A DNA stretch of 32,080 nucleotides from Thermodesulfobacteriales bacterium (GCA_026988575.1 JALSKZ010000081.1:1-32080), one strand, 5' to 3'. Counted from the stretch's first letter, positions 1-8,716 are shown. Translations and numbers: made by a program. The notes: generated by a model from the letters alone, not told the origin.

Positions 1-677
1 ACGCGCACTTCACCAGCCATTTTAAAGCCGTGCTCAAAGGCCTCAACCAGGCGGGAGAAGTTTTCCTGGGTAAGCTTTAGGCGGTCAAGGACAACTTCCA
101 CCTCATGGGGGAGGTCTTCGATTTCGTCAAGGTCACAAATCTTATCCTGTATCATGATACGAAAGTAGCCTGCCTGAAGGAGCCCTTCGCGCAAAAGCAA
201 AGGGTCTTTGGCTTTAACCGGGGCCACGATGGTTACAGGCTCGTTTTCGTGAAGCGAAAGGAGCCTCTGGGCTGCCGAGAGCGCAGTGTCCACGTGGATT
301 TCGCGCTGGCAAAAGGGGCATACAGGCAAGGCCGCCCGAAACCAGAGCATCTTGGCAAAGCTTGTTATCTCTGAAAGGGTCCCCACGGTTGAGCGGGAGC
401 TTTTTACCGGATTGGTCTGGCCAATGGCTATGGCCGGGGGAATGGCCTCGATGCTTTCCACCTGAGGCCGGGGGAGTCTTTCCAGATACTGGCGCAGGTA
501 GGCCGAAAAGGTCTCTACGTAGCGTCGTTGGCCCTCAGCGTAAAGCACGTCAAAGACAAGACTTGATTTGCCCGCACCGGAGACCCCGGTAACCACGGTG
601 ACCTTATAAAGGGGGATCTCTAGGTCAAAGCCCTTTAGGTTGTGCTGGGCTACACCTTTTAGGAAGATACCTTTCAT
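1..677 (-). CDS. uvrA: UvrA-family excinuclease ATPase, N-terminal part (cut by window edge)
   Basis: Only the first 225 residues are present; the rest lies beyond base 1. UvrA is the damage-recognition ATPase of nucleotide excision repair and loads UvrB. The start of the first ABC half is plain: Walker A GVSGAGKSSL at about residues 31-40, then AEGQRRYVETFSAYLRQYL, the conserved UvrA stretch, and SRSTVGTLSEI. A CPFC pair follows near residue 122. It differs from textbook UvrA: the usual DQKTTSRNPRSTVGT region reads GQTNPVKSSRSTVGT, and the stretch after CPFC is short. This resembles one half of the double-length UvrA-like proteins found in Desulfobacterota, but the fragment cannot decide between that, a UvrA paralogue and the housekeeping copy. 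The ATG at 677-675 opens the frame; it lies 49 bases after mltF on the same strand, so the two may be cotranscribed. Confidence 0.85.
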   Translation of the reverse strand, partial: MKGIFLKGVAQHNLKGFDLEIPLYKVTVVTGVSGAGKSSLVFDVLYAEGQRRYVETFSAYLRQYLERLPRPQVESIEAIPPAIAIGQTNPVKSSRSTVGTLSEITSFAKMLWFRAALPVCPFCQREIHVDTALSAAQRLLSLHENEPVTIVAPVKAKDPLLLREGLLQAGYFRIMIQDKICDLDEIEDLPHEVEVVLDRLKLTQENFSRLVEAFEHGFKMAGEVR

Positions 678-726
678 TTTGTGAGCTATAGGCTAGCAAA
701 TGCTTATTAAGCATGCCTTGGTATTT

Positions 727-2160
727 TTAAGGTTTGGCCAGGTCTTCTACCCTGGTTTTTTTATCTGGTAAAGCAGGCAGGGCAAAATCTTTATTTTTGG
801 AGGCGGTAGTAATTTTAAGCCCCAATGTTTGACGCAGGATGTCCATATAATTGCGGATTTGTTGTACATAGATTACTGGTTCCCATCCCCGGGCATACCC
901 ATGTTTTAAGTGGCGATAGTATTTTCTTCGTGCCAACAAGGGCAATACTTGGGCTACATCTTGCCAGCGATCAGGGTCTTTGCCCAGCCTACGGGCCAGA
1001 ATACGGGCATCCATAATGTGTCCCAGCCCCACGTTATAGGCAGCCAGCATAAACCAGTCTCTATCGGGTTCCTTAATGCTTGGGGGCAATTTGGAACGGA
1101 TCTTGGCCAGGTAGCGGGCCCCACCCAGGATACTTTGTCTAGGGTCCAGTCTGTTTTTGATCCCTAGTTCTCTGGCTGTATCTAAGGTGAGCATCATAAT
1201 TCCCCTCACCCCTGTGGGGCTTTTGTTCCAAGGTTTCCAGTGCGATTCCTGATAGGCCATAGCGGCCAATAAGGTCCAATCAAAGCCGTACTTTTGGGCT
1301 GCTTCTTCAAATATAGGGCGATAGCGGGGGAGCACGGTCTTTATCCGTCTCATAAAACGGCGGATATCTACGTAATCAAAGATTTTTACAAATCCGTAGT
1401 ATTTTTCTACAAGGCTTTGAAAATCACTACTTTTAGTATAGTTGCGTAGCCAATCATTTACTTCCTCTTGGAGATCTACCGCGTCTTTAGGCATCATCCA
1501 GGCAATTTTTTGTGGCTTAGATAAATCAAGGCAAACAGACAATTCAGGATAATAACGGCGTGTTATAGCTACCAAGTTAGAGTCGGCTATTACACAATCT
1601 ATCTCCCGACGCCATACCTTTTCCAGGAGTTCTTCTGTGCTAAGGTCAGCAGTTTCCCAATGGAGGCGGGGAAATATCTTTTGCAGACGCTTTAATTCCT
1701 CTTCGTAGCTGCTATCTCGGGGAACAACTAAATTGCGCTTTGACAAGTCGCGGAGGGCTTTAGGACAGGGTTTTCCCTTTCGGCAAACAATTTGTTCCAC
1801 CACTTCGTAGTAGGGAATACTAAAGAGGAAAAATTTTTGACGTTCTGGGGTTAGGGTAAGGCCGGCGGCGGCCAGGTCTGCCTCGCCTTTTGCTAGTGCG
1901 TCAAGGACCTGAGAGATGGTGCCCTTGACTATAAAGTGGGCACGCACTCCCAGATGCCGGGCAAAGGCTAAGGCTAGCTCATATTCAAAACCAGCTGGTT
2001 TATCCCTGTATTCGTAGTAGGTGGTGGGGGCGTTTAGGGTTACAATGCGTATCTCTCCCCGCTGGCGTATAAGCTCTAAGCGACTCTTATGTAGGCAACC
2101 ACTCAAAAGTAAAAGGCAAAAAATAACCCCTGCTGTCTTTTTATTCATCTTTTTTTTCAT
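727..2160 (-). CDS. mltF: Membrane-bound lytic transglycosylase MltF-like lipoprotein
   Basis: 477 residues. The N-terminus is a lipoprotein signal with lipobox LSGC ending at Cys22. Residues about 33-260 form a family 3 periplasmic solute-binding domain (GEIRIVTLNAPTTYYEY near its start), and about 285-440 form an SLT lytic transglycosylase domain with the catalytic-Glu motif AYQESHWKPWNKSPTG (Glu near residue 305), then GIMMLTLDTARELGI and AAYNVGLGHI. This two-domain order is that of MltF, which cleaves peptidoglycan strands to 1,6-anhydromuropeptides at the outer membrane; the binding domain is thought to regulate it. No clear Shine-Dalgarno precedes ATG 2160, and an in-frame ATG at 2148 is an alternative. 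It is followed by the uvrA-family gene. Identification is firm at the domain level. Confidence 0.93.
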   Translation of the reverse strand: MKKKMNKKTAGVIFCLLLLSGCLHKSRLELIRQRGEIRIVTLNAPTTYYEYRDKPAGFEYELALAFARHLGVRAHFIVKGTISQVLDALAKGEADLAAAGLTLTPERQKFFLFSIPYYEVVEQIVCRKGKPCPKALRDLSKRNLVVPRDSSYEEELKRLQKIFPRLHWETADLSTEELLEKVWRREIDCVIADSNLVAITRRYYPELSVCLDLSKPQKIAWMMPKDAVDLQEEVNDWLRNYTKSSDFQSLVEKYYGFVKIFDYVDIRRFMRRIKTVLPRYRPIFEEAAQKYGFDWTLLAAMAYQESHWKPWNKSPTGVRGIMMLTLDTARELGIKNRLDPRQSILGGARYLAKIRSKLPPSIKEPDRDWFMLAAYNVGLGHIMDARILARRLGKDPDRWQDVAQVLPLLARRKYYRHLKHGYARGWEPVIYVQQIRNYMDILRQTLGLKITTASKNKDFALPALPDKKTRVEDLAKP

Positions 2161-2278
2161 CGAACAGTCAAAGGTGAACTTGATTTTTGAGCTGCTATTT
2201 TTCCAAAAATTAAGGATTTTTTAAGAAATGTGAACTTTATAGCACAAATTTGAATTGGTTTCTAGAGGAGGGTAAGGG

Positions 2279-2303
2279 AGGGTGGGGGTATGCGCCCCAC
2301 CCT
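2279..2303 (-). terminator. GC-rich hairpin after acs (weak terminator)
   Basis: Perfect 9-bp inverted repeat (AGGGTGGGG / CCCCACCCT, 7-base loop), 8 bases past the acs stop. On the leftward strand the sequence after it is C/T-mixed rather than a T-run, so it may stabilise the 3' end or terminate only poorly. Confidence 0.5.
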
Positions 2304-2310
2304 TAGGATA

Positions 2311-4302
2311 TTACTTGTTTTTAATTATCTCGTCTCGCCCCTTGATGAGTTCGTCGATTACGGCCGGGTCAGCCAGAGTAGAGGTATCTCCAAGGTCTTC
2401 GTATTGACCCGTGGCAATCTTGCGCAGGATGCGCCGCATGATCTTACCACTACGGGTCTTGGGTAGACCGGTTACGAACTGGAGGTATTCGGGGGTGGCG
2501 ATGGGGCCGATTACCTGACGTACGTGTTTGACCAACTCCAGACGCAGCTCCTCCGATGGTTCATAACCTTCCTTCAAAATGACAAAGGCATAGATGGTCT
2601 CGCCTTTGACCTCATGCGGCACGCCAATGACCGCGGCTTCGGCTACTGCGGGGTGAGCCACCAGGGCAGACTCAAGTTCCATGGTACCCAAGCGGTGCCC
2701 AGAGACGTTGATGACGTCATCCAGGCGTCCCATGATCCAGAAGTAGCCGTCTTCATCGCGCCGGGCGCCGTCGCCACTGTAATAATAGCCAGGAAAACGG
2801 CTGAAGTAGACTTCCTTGAAGCGTTCTGGATCTCCCCATACCCCGCGGAGCATGCCGGGCCAGGCCCGTTTTATACAGAGGTGGCCGCCCTCATTTACCC
2901 CGGCTGGAGTGCCGTCATCTTTTAAGATTACCGGTTCGATACCCGGCAGGGGTACGGTGGCGGACCCAGGCTTTTGGGGGATGGCATAGGGTAAGGGCGA
3001 AATCAGGAAACCACCGGTCTCTGTCTGCCACCAGGTGTCCACAATGGGGCACCGACTACCGCCCACGTACTTGTGGTACCAGAGCCAGGCCTCAGGGTTG
3101 ATGGGTTCGCCCACGGTGCCCAGCACCCGCAGGGAAGAAAGGTCATACTTCTGGGGCCACTTTTCCCCTTCACGCATCAGGGCCCGGATCACCGTGGGGG
3201 CGGTGTAAAAGAGGCTTACCTTATAGCGCTCGCAGAGTTCCCAAAAACGCCCCGGATGCGGGTAGGTGGGCACACTTTCGTACATGATTTCCGTGGCCCC
3301 CAGGGTCAACGGGCCATAGACAATATAAGAATGGCCGGTGATCCAGCCGATGTCTGCGGTACACCAAAAGACGTCTTCGGGCTTGAGGTCAAATACCCAC
3401 TGGAGGGTGTGGGCGGTGTAGACGAGGTAACCCCCGGTGGTGTGGAATACCCCTTTGGGCTTGCCGGTAGACCCCGAGGTGTAGAGGATAAAGAGGATGT
3501 CCTCGGCGTCCATGATCTCGTAGTCACACCAGTCGGAGATGTCTTCGGCATTTAGGGCCTCGTGGTACCAAATATCGCGGCCTTCTTCCCAGTTGATGTC
3601 AAGGCCCAGGCGCCGTACCACAATGCACTTTTCCACGGTGGCACAGTCTTTTAAGGCCATATCGGCATTCTTTTTGAGTTCGATCTTTCGGCCTGCCCGC
3701 CAGCACCCGTCGGCAGTAATCAAGAGCTTGGCCTCACAGTCTTGAATACGGGCCTTTAGGCTTTCGGCGGAAAAACCCCCGAAGACCACCGAGTGGATGG
3801 CCCCAATGCGGGCACAGGCCAGCATGACCACCGGGAGCTCCGGGATCATCGGGAGGTAGACTGCCACCCGATCGCCCTTTTTTATCCCGAGCTTTTTGAG
3901 GACGTTGGCAAAGCGGCAGACCTCACGGTGGAGCATCTGGTAGGTGTAGACCCGGACGTCTTCGTCGGGCTCACCCTGCCAGATGATGGCGGCCTTATTC
4001 TTGGTCTCGTCGGTGAGGTGGCGGTCAACACAATTGTAGCACGCGTTTAGTTTGGCCCCTTCAAAAAAGCGAATTTCAGGCTTGTGAAAGTCAAAATAGC
4101 AGGTCCGATCCCAGAGTCGAAACCAGGTGACCAATTCCTTGGCCCGTTCGCTCCAGAAACCATCAGGGTCGGCCAGGGAATAGCGGTAGATCTCTTCGTA
4201 ATCAAATTTAGAGCCCAGGTAAGCGTCTTCGCGACCTTCTTGAGGCGGGTAGAAGATACGCTCTTCCTTTAAGACAGATTCAATCTTGGTGGTATCGGCC
4301 AT
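2311..4302 (-). CDS. acs: Acetyl-CoA synthetase (AMP-forming)
   Basis: 663 residues from ATG 4302, which is favoured over the upstream TTG (4308) because AGGAGG lies 7 bases before the ATG. It activates acetate: acetate + ATP + CoA gives acetyl-CoA + AMP + PPi. Visible hallmarks are the N-terminal ACAS domain, the P-loop-like [11 protein letters not shown] (about residue 260), the aryl-acid motif region [30 protein letters not shown], and the C-terminal [17 protein letters not shown] carrying the lysine that is acetylated in known Acs enzymes. Length matches the family. It sits downstream of a porin gene, separated by a strong hairpin, which fits an acetate uptake/activation pair. Base composition looks more GC-rich than the neighbouring mltF and suf genes. 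Confidence 0.97.
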   Translation of the reverse strand: MADTTKIESVLKEERIFYPPQEGREDAYLGSKFDYEEIYRYSLADPDGFWSERAKELVTWFRLWDRTCYFDFHKPEIRFFEGAKLNACYNCVDRHLTDETKNKAAIIWQGEPDEDVRVYTYQMLHREVCRFANVLKKLGIKKGDRVAVYLPMIPELPVVMLACARIGAIHSVVFGGFSAESLKARIQDCEAKLLITADGCWRAGRKIELKKNADMALKDCATVEKCIVVRRLGLDINWEEGRDIWYHEALNAEDISDWCDYEIMDAEDILFILYTSGSTGKPKGVFHTTGGYLVYTAHTLQWVFDLKPEDVFWCTADIGWITGHSYIVYGPLTLGATEIMYESVPTYPHPGRFWELCERYKVSLFYTAPTVIRALMREGEKWPQKYDLSSLRVLGTVGEPINPEAWLWYHKYVGGSRCPIVDTWWQTETGGFLISPLPYAIPQKPGSATVPLPGIEPVILKDDGTPAGVNEGGHLCIKRAWPGMLRGVWGDPERFKEVYFSRFPGYYYSGDGARRDEDGYFWIMGRLDDVINVSGHRLGTMELESALVAHPAVAEAAVIGVPHEVKGETIYAFVILKEGYEPSEELRLELVKHVRQVIGPIATPEYLQFVTGLPKTRSGKIMRRILRKIATGQYEDLGDTSTLADPAVIDELIKGRDEIIKNK

Positions 4303-4330
4303 TCTCAAACCTCCTAGGAAATTAATGATT

Positions 4331-4358
4331 TAAGTAAAAGGAGGGCCTAGCCCTCCTT
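4331..4358 (-). terminator. Intercistronic terminator/attenuator between porin and acs
   Basis: Perfect 9-bp stem AAGGAGGGC / GCCCTCCTT with loop of 3 at 4338-4358, followed on the leftward strand by TTTTACTT. It lies just past the porin stop and 36 bases before the acs start, so it should terminate most porin transcripts and allow limited readthrough into acs. Confidence 0.8.
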
Positions 4359-4367
4359 AATGTTTCT

Positions 4368-5546
4368 TTAGAACAGATACTGCATGGAAATGGTAAAGCG
4401 GTTTCCGGTCTGCGTAAGGTCGCCGCGTTCGGTCTCGATATGGATGACTTCTGCCCCAAACTTAAGGGGTTTCATGAACTGATACCATACGTTGGCAAAG
4501 ATCTGGGTATTTTGGGTGAACTGCCGGTCGGTCATAAGATTGGGGGCAGGCATGTCGCCATCTACCGGGTTATCGATACCAAAACCCACGGTGGCAGACC
4601 AGCGGGGCAAGAACTTGTAGGTGAGATCCGCCCACATGCCTGTGGCCTCGGCGGGTTTGTCTCCAACGACAAACTCTTTCTCTTTGGTATCGTAGTGGCC
4701 GTTGGTATCTAATTCATAGCGCAGGAAGCACTCGCCCACGCCCTGGCCCCACCAGGCCTCGCCTTTGAAGAGGAGCTTCTTGTCCAGCATGGAGATCTTC
4801 CATTCGCCCACCACCAGGTAACGGTCTACATTGTCTGAAGTGTTGGTGGCATAACTGGCGTGGCGATAACCGGCGCCCAAAGCGAACATGTAGCCCACAC
4901 CGGAATAAGAACCAGTGTAAGCTACCCGGCCCAAAAGCCAGGGCATACGATCTTCCCGGCCGGTATCCGTACGGCGGTGCTTCATGGCCGAGACCAGGAA
5001 CTCCAGGTTATCACCTAGCTTCTGGCGCACGGTGATCTGCGGCACACGCCACCAGAGGTTACCCGCAGCGGTCAAGATACCAAAGTCTACGGTGCTGGGG
5101 TTTAGCCGGGCCACCGGGATCCAGTCCTGGCCGATGAGCACGCTGGTCTTGGTGGCCACGTTGGTCAAATTAACGTAGGACAAACGCATCCGCGGGATGA
5201 GGTTGTTGCCGTTGTTGTCACCGTAAAAGTCTATTTCAAAGCGGCCTTTGGCCAGCCAATTGCCCTCCTTGTGGGCGGCCCAGAAGCCAAAGCGCGTATC
5301 CCGCGGGTTGAAGTTAGTGGAGTCGTTTTTGTAATCAGCGTGCCGTGCGGGATTTCCCACCGCCCCCACAAAGTCGTTGTATTTTACGAATTGGGCGGTG
5401 TCGTAGTTCACGTCAAACTTGATCTTGCCGTAAAGCAACCACTGGGTCCCCTCCTTACCCATGACCGGGTTTTCCGCAGCAGCCCCCACCGAGGCCGTAA
5501 GGAATAAGGCCAACAAAAACACCAAAACACTCCAACTCTTTTGCAT
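4368..5546 (-). CDS. Outer-membrane porin-like beta-barrel protein
   Basis: 392 residues with a classical signal peptide (hydrophobic VLVFLLALFLTASVGAAA, cleavage near residue 24). The mature part alternates polar and hydrophobic residues as in beta-strands, is rich in Tyr/Trp girdle residues, and ends with ISMQYLF, a C-terminal Phe as in barrel assembly signals. Stretches such as LLYGKIKFDVNYDT and NPRDTRFGFWAAHKEG recall DcaP-like trimeric porins, but I cannot assign the family firmly. The start has a strong CAGGAGGTG site. It lies upstream of acs, so short-chain organic acids such as acetate are a reasonable guess for substrate; that is inference only. A 345-base leader region precedes it. 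Confidence 0.82.
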   Translation of the reverse strand: MQKSWSVLVFLLALFLTASVGAAAENPVMGKEGTQWLLYGKIKFDVNYDTAQFVKYNDFVGAVGNPARHADYKNDSTNFNPRDTRFGFWAAHKEGNWLAKGRFEIDFYGDNNGNNLIPRMRLSYVNLTNVATKTSVLIGQDWIPVARLNPSTVDFGILTAAGNLWWRVPQITVRQKLGDNLEFLVSAMKHRRTDTGREDRMPWLLGRVAYTGSYSGVGYMFALGAGYRHASYATNTSDNVDRYLVVGEWKISMLDKKLLFKGEAWWGQGVGECFLRYELDTNGHYDTKEKEFVVGDKPAEATGMWADLTYKFLPRWSATVGFGIDNPVDGDMPAPNLMTDRQFTQNTQIFANVWYQFMKPLKFGAEVIHIETERGDLTQTGNRFTISMQYLF

Positions 5547-5891
5547 AAAACACCTCCTGTTTTTATTTTTTGCCTCCTCTCCAGAGTAAAACTGGACTTT
5601 AAAAACCAGCAGACAACTATGCTTTTGATGGTTAACAATCCCTTGTTAGAACCCATCAAACTGATTTTTTGTTTATCTACGTCAAAATCCTCTAAAAGTC
5701 TACTTCTTATGGCCAAACTTTGTAGCACAGGAAGTTTTATATACAGACCAAAATTAAGGGCCTTTATACCTAATGATTTGGCTAAAGAAGATGATAAACC
5801 CACTTTATATGTCCATTTATTTTAAAATTACCCTATAACGGCCAATTTTTATAAAAAATTTTTAGAGCCCTTCAGCTTTACCAAAGTATTT
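5547..5891. other. 345-base non-coding stretch upstream of the porin gene
   Basis: AT-rich region between the isochorismatase stop and the porin start; both genes run leftward, so it should hold the porin promoter and leader. It contains an imperfect hairpin at 5626-5658 but no convincing promoter pair or known riboswitch pattern. An open frame crosses part of it on the leftward strand; its composition and overlap into porin do not look like a gene. Confidence 0.5.
5626..5658. repeat. Inverted repeat in the porin leader
   Basis: Arms TGATGG..TTAACAA and TTGTTAGAACCCATCA pair with a small bulge around a 4-base loop. It lies about 80-110 bases before the porin start. Rightward it is followed by a T-run (ATTTTTTG), but no rightward gene precedes it, so an operator or mRNA leader hairpin is more likely than a terminator. 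Confidence 0.45.
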
Positions 5892-6449
5892 TTATTTTAG
5901 ATAGGGTAAAAGGGCCTTAAAGGTTGGTGTACCTGCTTTTTCCAGTAATTCATAAATGATCATTTCGGTGGAGAATATTTCGGCCCCTATATCCCGTAAC
6001 CGGTGTAGACCGTATTGCATATTTTCCGGTGTCCGAGACGAAGTGGCGTCGGCAGCGATCACCACTCTAAGCCCCTGTTGTAAGGCGGAAAGGGCCGTCT
6101 GGTATACGCAAATGTGGGTCTCCACACCACATAAGATGAGGGTGTTGTGCCGGGGTTGAAGCGCCTTTACGGCCTCGTATATGGCCCTATTTTTCAGGGC
6201 ACTAAATTCCACTTTGTCGTAGGTGGTGTAACGCTCAAAAAGGGGCCTTAGGTCTTCAATATAAGGCCCAAGACCCTTGACGTATTGCGTGGTGGGGATA
6301 ACGGGCAAAGCAAAGGCCTGGGCCAGATGGGCCAACAGGGCCGTGTTTTTGCTTACCCGTTCCGCCTGGTGAATGGCCGCCATGAGACGCTCTTGAGGGT
6401 CAATCACCATGAGGAAGCACCGTTCCGGTATCAAAAATTTTGTTTCCAT
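5892..6449 (-). CDS. Isochorismatase-family (cysteine) hydrolase
   Basis: 185 residues, the usual size for this alpha/beta fold family. The triad can be read: Asp in MVIDPQERL (about residue 17), Lys in TTYDKVEFSAL (near residue 80), and Cys in LILCGVETHICVYQTAL, the family's G(V/I)xxxxCV signature with nucleophile near residue 113. DATSSRTPENMQYGL follows as in typical members. Members hydrolyse isochorismate, nicotinamide or related amides; the substrate cannot be told here, and no siderophore genes are nearby. The start has AAGGAG 6 bases before ATG 6449. A sigma-54-like promoter lies about 60 bases upstream, suggesting nitrogen- or stress-linked control. Confidence 0.9.
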   Translation of the reverse strand: METKFLIPERCFLMVIDPQERLMAAIHQAERVSKNTALLAHLAQAFALPVIPTTQYVKGLGPYIEDLRPLFERYTTYDKVEFSALKNRAIYEAVKALQPRHNTLILCGVETHICVYQTALSALQQGLRVVIAADATSSRTPENMQYGLHRLRDIGAEIFSTEMIIYELLEKAGTPTFKALLPYLK

Positions 6450-6508
6450 AAAAGACTCCTTTTCTTAACCGTGATATCAGAGACCCTGTGTTTTGATTTT
6501 CCCTTAAA

Positions 6509-6523
6509 GCAACTTTTATACCA
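6509..6523 (-). promoter_or_regulatory. Sigma-54-like (-24/-12) promoter for the isochorismatase-family gene
   Basis: On the leftward strand the sequence reads TGGTATAAAAGTTGC, with GG and GC exactly 10 bases apart and TTGC at -12, as in the sigma-54 consensus TGGCAC-N5-TTGC. It would start transcription about 48 bases before ATG 6449. rpoN is in this window. Confidence 0.5.
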
Positions 6524-6525
6524 TT

Positions 6526-6556
6526 TTGGTCTAAAGCAATAAGACAACTTGGTCTA
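6526..6556 (-). repeat. Direct repeat TAGACCAA next to the sigma-54-like site
   Basis: Two copies of TAGACCAA on the leftward strand (6533-6526 and 6556-6549), 23 bases apart, roughly two helical turns, just upstream of the -24 element. They could be activator half-sites, though enhancer-binding proteins usually bind further upstream. Confidence 0.4.
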
Positions 6557-6718
6557 TTAGAAGAGATAAAGAGCACGGCCGTCAAGCGGGAAAGTACCCT
6601 TGCCTGTTTGATCCCAAAGGGTTGTGTAAAATCTCTCCGTTTTGGGGAAGGATACCCCAGTTGCCTCAAAATTTTAAGAAAAGCCCAGGCTGGGATCTAA
6701 AATTTGCTAAGTATCGGG

Positions 6719-7906
6719 TCAAAGGCCCTTTTTAGACTCTTCTATGGCTTTGTCTATGCGCCTTTGTAATTCTTCGGGTAGGCCTTCTATACGTAAGTTT
6801 AAAAAGCCCTTGACCACCAGGGAGGTGGCTTCCTCTTCGGTGAGACCACGGGCCATCAGATATTCTATCTCTTCTTTGGCGATTTTTCCCACAGCGGCTT
6901 CGTGAGACATATCTACCTGAGCAAAATGGGCTTCAAGTTCGGGGATGGCCCGTATATAGCCCTTATCGGAGAGCATAAGTCCTTGACATTCCAAATGGGC
7001 CTTTACTTCCGGGGCCTGGCCTAGGAGATGCCCCCGGGCGATGACCTCTCCACCGTAACATACCGTACGCGAGATGATTTCTGCCCGACACCGGGGGGCC
7101 TTTAGGATTACCTTGGAACCAAGGTCTAGGTAAGCGCCCTCTGGGGCGGCAATGACTGAAGTGAACTGGGCCACGGCCTCTGGACCCACTAGGTGACAGG
7201 TAGGAAAGGTCTCCACAGAGGCCACTTTATCCAGGGAGATATAATTAGAGATGATGGTGCCTTGTTCCTCGACGATTATTCCTGTGCGGGGGCGTACATG
7301 GACCTTTTCGCCCCATTCGTGGATCATGGTGTAGGTGAGTTTCCCCCCTTTTTTGATGTAGAATTCAGAAACCCCTATATGAAGGCCAGAAACAGCATGA
7401 GGGCTGGTGGTACACCCGGTGATGATGTGTAATTCCGCCCCTTCTTCCACAATTACGATATTATGTACTTTTTGGGCCACCCGATCGGTACGTATATACA
7501 GACAGGCCTGCAGGGGGTAGACGACCTTTTCCCCTGGGCCGATACGCACAAAATAGCCGTTGTCTAAATCCTCCTCGGTGGCCTTGGTAAAGGCGTCTTT
7601 CTCTGGGGAGACGGCCTTCCAGTAATAATTTTCTTTTAGCCAGTCGTATTTTCTTAAGGCCTCGGTAATAGGAAGGAGCTCAAGGCCTTCGGGTAGACAC
7701 TGACAGGTTACTACGCCGCAGTCGGCCTGGATAAAAGTACCCAATCGTCCATGGCCCGAGAGGTCAAGGCCTACTTCTTTTAAGCGGGCAAGCTCTTCCG
7801 CATCAAAGTCTTCCAGAGACGAAGGTGCCTTTGCCTCTTTGGCCGATATAAAAGACGAAAGGTCTATTTGTTTAGGGTCTTTTCCATCTCCATTCTTCTC
7901 AGACAT
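6719..7906 (-). CDS. sufB: SufB/SufD-family Fe-S cluster scaffold protein
   Basis: 395 residues from ATG 7906, chosen because CAGGAGTG lies 6 bases upstream; GTG 7915 is the longer alternative. The beta-helix core of the SufB/SufD family is followed by the C-terminal signature CQGLMLSDKG, IPELEAHFAQVDMSHEAAVG and KEEIEYLMARGLTEEEA. The family receives sulfur and builds Fe-S clusters together with the ATPase SufC. Cysteines at VVTCQCLPEG and APRCRAE are visible. It is shorter than E. coli SufB (about 495) and paired only with sufC, with no sufD, sufS or sufU beside it; that matches the minimal two-component SUF-like arrangement (SmsCB type) described in anaerobes and archaea. Its first 43 bases overlap sufC. 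Confidence 0.92.
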   Translation of the reverse strand: MSEKNGDGKDPKQIDLSSFISAKEAKAPSSLEDFDAEELARLKEVGLDLSGHGRLGTFIQADCGVVTCQCLPEGLELLPITEALRKYDWLKENYYWKAVSPEKDAFTKATEEDLDNGYFVRIGPGEKVVYPLQACLYIRTDRVAQKVHNIVIVEEGAELHIITGCTTSPHAVSGLHIGVSEFYIKKGGKLTYTMIHEWGEKVHVRPRTGIIVEEQGTIISNYISLDKVASVETFPTCHLVGPEAVAQFTSVIAAPEGAYLDLGSKVILKAPRCRAEIISRTVCYGGEVIARGHLLGQAPEVKAHLECQGLMLSDKGYIRAIPELEAHFAQVDMSHEAAVGKIAKEEIEYLMARGLTEEEATSLVVKGFLNLRIEGLPEELQRRIDKAIEESKKGL

Positions 7907-8643
7907 TTTAAGCACTCCTGATAACCATGTTTTTGTATACCCTCAAATATTTCTTGAGGGTTGCCTTCACAGGAAATCTTTCCGTCAAGCATCACGTAGC
8001 CTCGATCGGCGGCGACAAAGTTCAATATAAAACCGGTGTGGGTAATAATGAGGCCGCTTTTCCGCCGGGGTCGGTGTACCTCTTTTTGGAGGAGTTTGCG
8101 GATCATTCGGCCGATAATCTCTAGGTTTTCTACGTCTACTCCCGATTCTGGTTCGTCAAGGAGGACCAGGTCGGGCTCTTGGGCCAATAGCTGGAGCAGT
8201 TCGCTCTTTTTGAGCTCCCCTCCAGAAAACCCCGAGTTTATATCCCGGTCAAGAAAGGCCTCAAAGCCAAATTCTCGGGCCAGTTCTGTTATCCGATAGC
8301 CGTTTTCCCGGGCACAGAGTTGAAGCATCTCGCGCAGTTTGACCCCTCGAATAGTTGGCGGACGCTGAAACATAATCCCTATGCCCAGTTTGGCCCTTTC
8401 GTAGGGAGGCAGGTGGGTAATGTCTTGTCCTTTAAAATAGATGTGCCCGTGACGTACCCGATAGGCGGGAAAACCCATAATGGTCATGAGCAAAGAGGTC
8501 TTCCCTGAGCCATTGCGACCAAACAATACATGGGTCTCCCCCACGGGAATGGTCAGAGAGACCCCTTTTAGTACCTCTTTGCCCTCTACTTCTACCCATA
8601 AATCGTCGACCCGAAGCATCTCTTTTTTGCTGGAGACAGACAT
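7864..8643 (-). CDS. sufC: SufC-family ABC ATPase for Fe-S cluster assembly
   Basis: 259 residues from ATG 8643, which has GGGAG 6 bases before it; an in-frame ATG at 8655 lacks such a site. Walker A GRNGSGKTS at 42-50, the Q-loop MFQRPP, the ABC signature FSGGE at 139-143 and Walker B LVLLDEPE at 159-166 are all intact. The FSGGE signature followed by KKSELLQLL is typical of SufC rather than of transporters, and no membrane partner is present. It drives conformational change of the SufB-type scaffold. sufC is first in the pair and overlaps sufB by 43 bases, so the two are likely translated together. Confidence 0.94.
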   Translation of the reverse strand: MSVSSKKEMLRVDDLWVEVEGKEVLKGVSLTIPVGETHVLFGRNGSGKTSLLMTIMGFPAYRVRHGHIYFKGQDITHLPPYERAKLGIGIMFQRPPTIRGVKLREMLQLCARENGYRITELAREFGFEAFLDRDINSGFSGGELKKSELLQLLAQEPDLVLLDEPESGVDVENLEIIGRMIRKLLQKEVHRPRRKSGLIITHTGFILNFVAADRGYVMLDGKISCEGNPQEIFEGIQKHGYQECLKCLRRMEMEKTLNK

Positions 8644-8716
8644 AATAGCTCCCAATTGCCAGGATTATGCCTGAAATTTAGCCTAAAAAGGTCTTTAAAG
8701 AAAGACAGAAGAGACC

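Noticed and set aside
105-592. Rightward open frames across the uvrA fragment
   Set aside because: They are the opposite strand of a well-conserved UvrA domain and show no motif of their own.
2524-4272. Several rightward open frames inside acs
   Set aside because: The acs reading frame carries full family motifs; these frames are antisense reading of GC-rich codons.
5690-5730. Sigma-54-like site TGGCCAAACTTTGTA in the porin leader
   Set aside because: Lies on the rightward strand with no rightward gene behind it, and the -12 element lacks GC.
5408-5803. Leftward open frame covering the porin leader and its 5' end
   Set aside because: Overlaps the porin signal peptide in another frame, has no ribosome site, and no recognisable domain.
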